From contig QANY01002480.1 of the NCBI GenBank assembly GCA_003255025.1, positions 192,678-256,677 of the forward strand: DNA of 64,000 nt, given 5' to 3'. A program made the translations under genes and the position numbers. Shown piece after piece: positions 57,740-64,000 of this stretch (positions within the stretch are counted from its first letter, which is position 1; each line of letters starts with the position of its first letter). This DNA comes from Datisca glomerata (Eukaryota; Streptophyta; Magnoliopsida; Cucurbitales; Datiscaceae). The notes under the pieces were generated by a model that saw only the letters and a list, made by a program, of their open reading frames with translations, made no database searches and had not been told where the DNA came from.

Positions 57740-58065
57740 TTGTTCAGGTGTTTCCAAGTAAAGGCATGAGAGCCTACGCAACTTACCAAGCATGACGTTA
57801 TCATGGGTGTTCTCAAATAGAGGTGTGAAAGCTTATGCAACTCCCCAAGCATGAAGTTTATCATGGGTGTTCTCAAGAAGAGGCGTGAAAGCCTACGCAA
57901 CTCATCAAGCATGAAGTTTATCATGGGTGTTTCTAGGTAAAGGTGTGAGAGCCTACGCAACTCACCAAGCATGACGTTATCATGTGTGTTATCAAATAGA
58001 GGCGGGAAAGCCTATGCAACTCACCAAGCATGAAGTTTATCATGGGTGTTCTCAAGAAGAGGCGT
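57740..58065. repeat. ~60-bp tandem repeat with three-unit higher-order structure
   Basis: Six units share ATCATGGGTGTTCTCAA, GTGAAAGCCTACGCAACTC and CCAAGCATGAAGTTT. They come as A (GTAAAGG...GACGTT), B (AAATAGAGG), C (AAGAAGAGG), then A, B, C again, so a ~180-bp unit is repeated twice. Unit starts are about 57740, 57800, 57860, 57920, 57979 and 58039, the last being partial. Confidence 0.85.
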
Positions 58066-58385
58066 TGGAGCTACAATAAGTAGAGATTTTTCGTAACACA
58101 TTTTTAGAGTCAAAATTTTCTGAAGTTCCTCCGTTCATTCCCGATTTGAGTACAGAAGAGCGGGCTAACTGGCTTATATCACGCCTAGTTGCCTCAGTGG
58201 CTATTGTTTCAAGCAACGACAAAATATTTTCATGTACAAAAAAAGAAGTAACTGACAAAATGCCTACACATAGTATTTCTTGATAAACTTGAAGTTGATA
58301 GGTGATGGTAATTGACGTCTTGTTTGGGGATCGACTAAATGACAATATCCACTTTCGGCTATGGATACTATTTTGGTGTGACCTA
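58066..58385 (-). pseudogene. C-terminal tail of the Tat-like integrase, decayed
   Basis: The minus strand after 58386 still shows GHTKIVSIAESGYCHL and LPSPINFKFIKKYYV in shifting frames, where Tat polyproteins end with GPYVI... and a final WLKKYY. It is recognisable only by position and a few residues. Confidence 0.5.
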
Positions 58386-59633
58386 TTAAGCGTGCATGGG
58401 GACATAATCTGCCGCTTTCAATACTAGGTCACCTTCGTGGAACACCCGTGGACGTACCATTGCCTCGTAGGTTTTGATCATTCTCTCCTGGTAGGCTTGG
58501 GTTCTTTCCTTGGCCTTATCTCTCCTTTCATCTACAGCTTCTAGATCACCAAAACGTGTGGGGCACTCGACTCCTGCTGAAGATGCTAGCTTAGCTGATG
58601 GTATCATTACCTCTGCAGGTATGAATGCTTCACAACCATAGACCAAAGCAAAGATGGTTGCTTGAGTCGGGGACCGTTTCGCTGTTCGGTATGCCCATGG
58701 TGCTAAAGGAAGTAATTCATGCCATGTGTTCTGGGCGTCGTGGACCATACGACTAAGTATCATTAGTAACGCCTTGTTAGTTGCCTCGGCTTGACCATTC
58801 CCCTTGGAATAATAAGGTGTGGACTTATCATGTCGGATGTCGTATGCTTCGAACAGTTTAGCTACCACCTTGCACGTGAATGCTGTCCCATTGTCCGAGA
58901 TTATTCATCTTGGTAGCCCAAATCGACATATGATGTTCTCTTTGACACAGTTATAGATCTGCCCACTTGTCCCCTTCTTGAGAGCTATGGTCTCTGCCCA
59001 TTTAGTGTAACAATTTATAGCAACAAGGATCCAAATATAACCTTTTGATGTAGGGGAGATGGGTCCAAAAAAGTCTAGAGCCCGTGTATGAAATGGCCAA
59101 AGGACCTCCGTTGGGTGCAAGGATACAGATGTGGCGTGAATAACGTTTCCGAGGACCTGGCAAGTGTGACATTTTCGTGCATAGGCTAATGTATCAGCTT
59201 CCATGGTGGGCCAATAGTACCCTATCCTGAGCAATTCCTCGTATAGCCTCCTGCCTCCTTGGTGTTCACCACATGCCCCTTTGTATACTTCCTCCATGAT
59301 AGTTCGTTGATCATCAATACCCAAGCACTTGAGAGGACGACCATCCATACTAACCCTGCATAACTCTCCATTGAGCATAAAGAAATGAGGACTCCGCTTC
59401 TTAATAATGGAGGCATCTGCTATGCTTGATGGGAGAGTACCATCGTTCAAATATAAGATGTAAGGTTGTCGCCAATCCATCGTAACTTCCACTAGACGAA
59501 CTTCTTTGGGATCGGGGATCAATTGACACTTAAGATAATTCTTTTCATAGTCGTGGCCTCTGTGGTCATGTTTGGCTAGTAGAAACCCATCCTTTGGAGA
59601 CGTCGGTGTAGGAGCGACCCTTCCCTGGCACAA
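58386..59633 (-). pseudogene. Tat-like integrase, interrupted by a stop
   Basis: After a stretch with VRLVEVTMDWRQPYILYL and RSPHFFMLNGELCRVSMDGR come the zinc-binding H-H-C-C (GACGEHQGGRRLYEELLRIG and ARKCHTCQVLGN) and the catalytic D-D-E core. This shows as RALDFFGPISPTSKGYIW, then IISDNGTAF and YYSKGNGQAEATNKALLM. A single stop lies between GLPR and IISDNG at about 58900. The part from 58868 to 58386 is open and ends after FHEGDLVLKA. Catalytic residues are all present. Confidence 0.88.
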
Positions 59634-60011
59634 TAGTCATCATGTAGACGCATGAGGTGGTTGTGGCCTTCCTCCAAACTTAGAGTACGACCATGCAAAG
59701 ACATCCTCAAACTCACCCAAAAGTTTGTCAAGTCATCTCGTTGTTTACTCTCCAAGTCCTTTGCTAGGAACATCGGCCTATTTGTGCTCCCCTCCCCAAT
59801 ATGGACTTCCTCCAGCCCCTCATGCGGTGGTGATGGGTTGGTTGGTAGAGGTATGTTTGATGATTCATAATTCATCATGTGGATCCCCTTGCATAAGTAC
59901 TTGTGTCTTAGCGAATGCCTCATTCGTCATTATATCCTCATCTACTTCAATACCAGGGGGATCAGGCTGTACACCTGACCCCCCGCACCATCGTAAGTGT
60001 TACACCCTCTT
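59634..60011 (-). pseudogene. Junction of protease tail with integrase (RT-RNase H deletion)
   Basis: The minus strand reads IPLPTNPSPPHEGLEEVHIG, RPMFLAKDLESKQRDDLTNF and an FAWSY-like end (about 59690). This is the approach to RT in Tat polyproteins. The next recognisable text (59633) already belongs to the region before integrase. About 2 kb of RT and RNase H that should stand here are absent. Confidence 0.7.
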
Positions 60012-60605
60012 TTAGTTTGCCAAAGTCATGCGGGTTACCAACTCGATCCTCGATGTAAGTGCTTCCTTTCCTTTCACAAACTCCCACTTCGATAAAGGGG
60101 TGGCAATCATCCTTCTAGGTGTGGAGGCACCTGTCATTGCAAGTTCATCAAAGAGCTTCGCCTCTATCAAGTGAGCCTCGGTCTCATCGAATGGTACTTT
60201 GGTAGCCACCACTGTGATGTTCTTACCATGCCATCGCGATTTCAGGCACTGATACAAGGTTGATAGGACACATTTGTGATTGTAAATCCATGGCCTCCCT
60301 GACAATACGTGGTAGACCGTATTGTACTCGATCACGTGGAAACAGTTGGTGGTTCTTATTGGTCCAATTTGCAACTCCATATTGACATAACCCATCGTCC
60401 TCACACTTGCTGATGAGAAACCTATCACAACTATTGATTGTCTCACTAGTCGCTTCTCTAGGATGCCAACCTCCTTGAACGTAGCATAGGATATGACATT
60501 CACTCCCGATGGGATGCCAACCACCTTGAAGGTAGCATAGGACATGACATTCACTCCCGATCCACTGTCAAATAGGGCGCGCCTTACTTGCACTCCATTG
60601 ACCAT
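60012..60605 (-). CDS. Tat-like protease segment with a 17-residue internal duplication
   Basis: The frame reads QVRRALFDSGSGVNVMSYAT, with an intact D-S-G site. SGVNVMSYATFKVVGIP is then followed at once by SGVNVISYATFKEVGIL, a 17-residue direct duplication (60460-60510 and 60511-60561, 51 bp each). Downstream FHVIEYNTVYHVLSGRPWIY matches the Tat/Ty3 retropepsin C-terminal half. It stays open to 60012. It is part of the polyprotein, and the Met is simply where the frame starts. The duplication would probably disable the enzyme. Confidence 0.82.
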   Translation of the reverse strand: MVNGVQVRRALFDSGSGVNVMSYATFKVVGIPSGVNVISYATFKEVGILEKRLVRQSIVVIGFSSASVRTMGYVNMELQIGPIRTTNCFHVIEYNTVYHVLSGRPWIYNHKCVLSTLYQCLKSRWHGKNITVVATKVPFDETEAHLIEAKLFDELAMTGASTPRRMIATPLSKWEFVKGKEALTSRIELVTRMTLAN

Positions 60606-60608
60606 TGC

Positions 60609-62066
60609 CTACACATAGAGGGGGTGATTGAGTCCCATCTTCTTAACATGCTGGTCGGCATTGGTGAATGTGATGGCACTCTTCTCGTTCCACCTCATCT
60701 TGCTCAAAGGCGGTTGTGCAAAGGAACAATTCATCGGAGCATAATTTTGTTGAGCGACATCTATTAACATTTTAGAGACTTGACGCCGTGCAATATCATC
60801 CAACTCAAGCGTATGAAATTTTTTTTTACAAGTCCTTGTATTCAAGAGTTTATCTATGAAAGCGATGTCTCTCCTTATGGTTGCTTCCTCCACTATGCTA
60901 ACACATAAGGTAGATTCTATTGTGTCGGCGCTAATCATGTTGACATTGGCATGGTGGGGAAAAGGGGGTGGGTCCACGGGTCCGACACCTTCTATAATGA
61001 TCTCACCCTTCTTCAACTTCTCATCAAAGAATTTTCTAAAAAATTTACACTATTGAGTGAGATGTGATGTAGCGTTGATATCTGCAAAAGTTTGGAGAAC
61101 TCATCTCCTCCTTCGTAGGTAGTACGGTGACCCAAGACAAGGTGATCTCTTTGTCCTTTATCCATACATCCACTAGCATTTCCACCTTATCCATGGTGCA
61201 AGAAAAAGGCGGCGGGCGTCCACGTCAAGATCGATTCGGGTGCCAAGCTCGCATTCCAGGTGTAAGCGCGCTCCGTCAAGGACTTGGAGAACTCCCTTAA
61301 ACGCATGAACTCATCATAACCATAGAGTCCCATATCATCAATGAAACTTATCACATGTTCTTTGGCACACCCATTTCGACCGTTATACTTTTGAAACTTT
61401 GGAGGAACATAATCCGATTGGTATGGTCTCAAGGCTATGTCAGCTGAATATGGTGGCCTGAAGTTGACAACAGACTCATTCAATGATGCTCTTATCCTAT
61501 CCTCTTGGAGTACCTTTTGGAGGGCTTCATGGGTAATGAAATGACTACTTCTAACAAGGATGTTTACGCTTGGGGTGAGGTTGGTCTGAGCTATTGTAGT
61601 AGTCGGGCTAGTAAAGTTGCAAGAGGTTTTGGTGTAACATTGACTTATGCAAGAGCTTGAGTGTTGGCTTGAACGTTCAGTTGAACATGGTTCTAGGTGA
61701 ATGATTGTGATGGAACTCCTACACTGACGGATGGTTGGACGCCCGTGAGAGAGGTCAATGGCGCGCCTATGGTGGAGGTTAGTTGCGCTCCCATGATGGA
61801 GGCTGGTTGTGTACCCATAGTGGAGGTTGGTTGCGCGCCCATGGTGGATGTTGGTTGCGCGCCCATGATGGAGGTGGTCTATTGCGCGCCTATGATGGAG
61901 GTGGGCGGTGAGTGTTGTGGTGCAGTGTCACTGATGTATGCATAGGTGCGCTTGGTGGTAACTGACGAGAGGTGTTCTCCTCCTTTTGTCCGTATTCATC
62001 GTTGAGTATGAGTCCATCTCCCTCCATGCATGATAGAGCTACTTTTCCCTTTACACGTCCAGCCAT
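60609..62066 (-). pseudogene. Tat-like gag, broken
   Basis: The start MAGRVKGKVALSCMEGDG is at 62066, about 50 bp inside the 5' LTR. Then comes a proline-rich stretch with ~8-residue units (24 bp), then stops. The capsid-like part is open at 61187-61483 (VPPKFQKYNGRNGCAKEHVI, FIDDMGLYGYDEFMRLREFS and SLTERAYTWNASLAPES). The linker at 60609-61016 contains ADTIESTLCVSIVEEATIRR and leads to protease. Confidence 0.75.
61745..61915. repeat. 24-bp tandem repeats in gag
   Basis: About six units of TTGCGCGCCCATGATGGAGG form lie in the proline-rich part of gag. On the minus strand they give PPPSWARN-like octapeptides. Copies are partly degenerate and one contains a 3-bp insertion, so the reading frame survives unevenly. 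Confidence 0.8.
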
Positions 62067-62096
62067 GATGTGCTTCGCTAGTGTGACAAACCACTC

Positions 62097-62114
62097 TCCA
62101 GTGGAGTCGCCAAA
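62097..62114 (-). other. tRNA-Arg-type primer-binding site
   Basis: Immediately after the 5' LTR the minus strand reads TTTGGCGACTCCACTGG. GGCGACTC-type sites complementary to tRNA-Arg are described for Tat/Ogre elements. Confidence 0.65.
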
Positions 62115-63135
62115 TGTAGATGCAAGAGTGTCATATGGGTGGGGTGCGAGAGTGGTTTAGTCCTAGCTCGTGACCAGAACAACGCCTGAGAACGTCATGG
62201 AGGATGTCAGGAGGTGAAGGGGGAGAACTCTAGACACTCAAGGGTGATGACAAATGCTTTCTCTCTCTCTCTAGAAGTGAGAGTTTCTCACTCTAGAAAT
62301 ATGAGATTCTCTCTCTAAAGTGGGAGCTTCTTTCTCTAAATTTCCAATCCTCTCAAATGAAGGAGGAGTCCTCCTTTTATAAGTGAACAAAAGGAAGGGG
62401 GACCATTGCAACTAATCCCTTGATTAGTTGTAAGCCCGCCAATCAAATCGCGCCACCTAAGCTGACTGATCATGCTTAGGTGAGTAAGAGGAGGATTACA
62501 CATGAGCCAATTGGGTGGCGCCATGTTGGTCTTTGTATAATGACCATGATCTAGGGAGAACACGCCTAGCTGGTGAGGTGCAACGACGGTGTTCACACAC
62601 GCCTCCTCTATAAAGGTTCTCTCAAACAAAACCCTTCCCCAAGGTGGGAGGGTAGCACACCCTCAATGTCTTGTGTGGTCGTACCGAGGAGGTATGTCCC
62701 CCACCTAGTACAACGTAACCTCGCCCTTAATGCTGCCAGTCCATAGCCTCACGAACGTTCCCAGACAACCATACATCCACCCAAGTCTTTGTCACCTGAC
62801 TTGATGGTTTGTGATGTGATGACTCGTTGTGCTAGTGCAGTGGTGTGTCTACAAGTTACATTACGGAGAGTAATCAATGCATCTCCATGGTACACCCAGG
62901 GGGTGACATCAATGGTGCTACCAGAGGGGTGACACCCTATGGTGCTGCCATGAGGATGACCCCCATGGGCACCTTAGTAGGGCATGTCAATGGGTGCACC
63001 TCCGTGGCGGCATCCCATGGGGTGCACCTCAGCCGTGACACTTCATGGTACGTCCTTGGTGGAGACACTCCCGATACGCCGTAAGAGTTGCACTTTGCGG
63101 GTAGTCAACATTGAGGTCGTCAACCCTCATGTACA
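62115..63135 (-). repeat. 5' LTR of the Tat/Ogre-like element
   Basis: It is the partner of 54977-55989. It begins on the element strand with TGTACATGAGGGTTG and ends with CTTGCATCTACA. The plus-strand edge at 63135 is followed by CTCTT, one half of the target duplication. Confidence 0.9.
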
Positions 63136-63222
63136 CTCTTTAACGTGGTTGGAGAGTTTATCGTGGTGAGAGATAAGTTTTGCGTACCGGTGGAGGTCGG
63201 GCTCGATGGTGAAGACGACAAT
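63136..63222 (-). pseudogene. Flotillin-like protein, upstream half of the split fragment
   Basis: The minus strand reads FIVVFTIEPDLHRYAKLI and SHHDKLSNHVKE, then meets the inserted Tat LTR. Plant flotillins have PAVFTIGP, YAKLISPHDKLSNHVKEL in this place, directly upstream of GIIEGET. The fragment fades at about 63222, after which the sequence is AT-rich and unrelated. Together with 54866-54976 it spans about 60 residues. Confidence 0.83.
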
Positions 63223-63224
63223 AA

Positions 63225-64000
63225 AAAAATTGGATATAATTGCAAATCTAAATATTTTGGGCCAATTACTAAAACCAATAAAAATAGCCTATTTACTATA
63301 AATTTCCTTCTTTCCCACCTCATTATTTTTGGGAAAAACTGGCCATGCATGAGAGGTGTGGATGGACCTAATTAATAACTTTGTGCCTTTTAAAATTTCA
63401 AAATTATACTATCTAATGAAATGTACATAAATAGGCCACGAGCCCAAACTGAAGTGAAAAAATAGTCCAGATTGAAATTAACATAAAAATAGTCATTTGG
63501 GCGCTGACTCACTGTTTTAATGAACTCACTTTTACCGTTTACTCCTATCTTTCTCATTCTTTGTGCGCAGCTGGATGAAATGCGCAGCTCATCTTCATCT
63601 ATTTCACAAAGATAACTGAAAAATAGTTACAATTCTTGCTGTTTAGGAAACTTTCTTTTTCCTGTCTGGTTCTTTTTTTTTATCACAGATTTCCTTTCTA
63701 TTTTACTTCTGCTCTGTTTAACGAAGAATTCGTTTGATTCATGGTGATTATTTTGAGTTTTTGAATTTTCGGCGTTGGTTTTAGATTCTGCTTTGGAGCT
63801 TCTGTTTGTGGCTCATTCTCATTAATTTAATTGCGATCATCATCAATTCTTGTTGCATGTTCATTGTAAGTTTCCTATTTTGTTTTCATAATTTATTTTG
63901 GTTAATATTGCAATTTGATTCTTGCTGTTCGTGGCTCATCCTCTGTTCCAATTTTGTCATTATTTTACAGTTAATTTAATTCTCTGTATTGTTTTGATTT
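63225..64000. other. Unassigned AT-rich sequence at the right edge
   Basis: I see no recognised domain or element end. It is AT-rich and rather T-rich from about 63640. TGTGCGCAGCTGGATGAAATGCGCAGC at about 63562-63588 contains a repeated TGCGCAGC. It could be the leader of a gene to the right of the window. Confidence 0.4.

Larger units (their letters stand above)
54977..63135 (-). mobile_element. Gypsy Tat/Ogre-like element with both LTRs, lacking RT and RNase H
   Basis: LTRs of 1013 bp (54977-55989) and 1021 bp (62115-63135) share ends TGTAGATGCAAGAG on the plus strand left and ATGTACA right. The flanks CTATT and CTCTT are a target duplication with one change. On the minus strand the order is 5' LTR, PBS-like TTTGGCGACTCCACTGG (a tRNA-Arg type used by Tat/Ogre elements), gag, protease, then directly integrase, then a long 3' region with two tandem arrays, then the 3' LTR. 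RT and RNase H are missing. Stops and duplications make it defective. Confidence 0.9.

Noticed and set aside
61697..61945. Plus-strand frame with CAPMMEVG repeats
   Set aside because: It is antisense to the proline-rich gag repeat on the minus strand.
63145..63375. Plus-strand frame of 76 residues at the right edge
   Set aside because: It is the antisense of the flotillin fragment plus AT-rich flank.

Overview
The window is repeat-dense plant nuclear DNA. It has LTR retrotransposons of Copia type, of Gypsy/Tat type and of Gypsy chromovirus type with a chromodomain, two CACTA transposons with tnp2-type and Transposase_24-type genes, a plant L1-type LINE (DUF4283 ORF1) and MITE-like elements. 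The single host-gene relic I can name is a flotillin fragment with a plant-like sequence. I see no rRNA or tRNA gene, no CRISPR array and no intact host gene. I cannot name the species.

Layout. 1-2.9 kb: low-complexity and short-period repeats, ending in a patch rich in ACGTG motifs. 2.93-12.34 kb: a minus-strand, gag-only Gypsy (Tat-like) element with tandem arrays next to its 3' LTR. A small hAT-like element sits in its left LTR. Its gag is split by a Copia-family solo LTR (7296-10873), which is itself split by an opposite-orientation solo LTR of the same family (7799-10040). 12723-21445: a complete-ended CACTA element (TSD AAT) with broken tnp2-type and Transposase_24-type genes, and about 17 copies of a ~105-bp minisatellite inside the second gene. 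24.23-31.85 kb: a 3'-truncated minus-strand Copia with a 2.1-kb 5' LTR of the family seen nested at 7.3-10.9 kb. 32.2-33.6 kb: a CACTA remnant. 33.6-38.3 kb: AT-rich DNA with two ACGTG patches and a MITE. 38295-42833: a plus-strand Copia with 245-bp LTRs. About 43.65-49.65 kb: a plus-strand L1-type LINE. 49.73-54.52 kb: a minus-strand chromovirus, probably Reina-like, with an internal inversion. 54977-63135: a minus-strand Tat/Ogre-like Gypsy with both LTRs, lacking RT and RNase H. This last element sits inside the flotillin fragment, whose two halves flank it (54866-54976 and 63136-63222).

No autonomous element survives. All the coding sequences carry stops, frameshifts, deletions or lost catalytic residues, and paired LTRs differ visibly, so the insertions are old. 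The order of events can be read from the nesting: the flotillin fragment predates the Tat element at 55-63 kb, and the gag-only element predates the outer Copia LTR, which predates the inner one. The less routine items are the split flotillin relic, the inverted pol segment at about 51.25-51.52 kb, the minisatellites in both Tat-like elements and in the CACTA element, and the recurrent ACGTG/GTGGGNCCCAC patches. Domain and lineage calls were made by eye without database searches.
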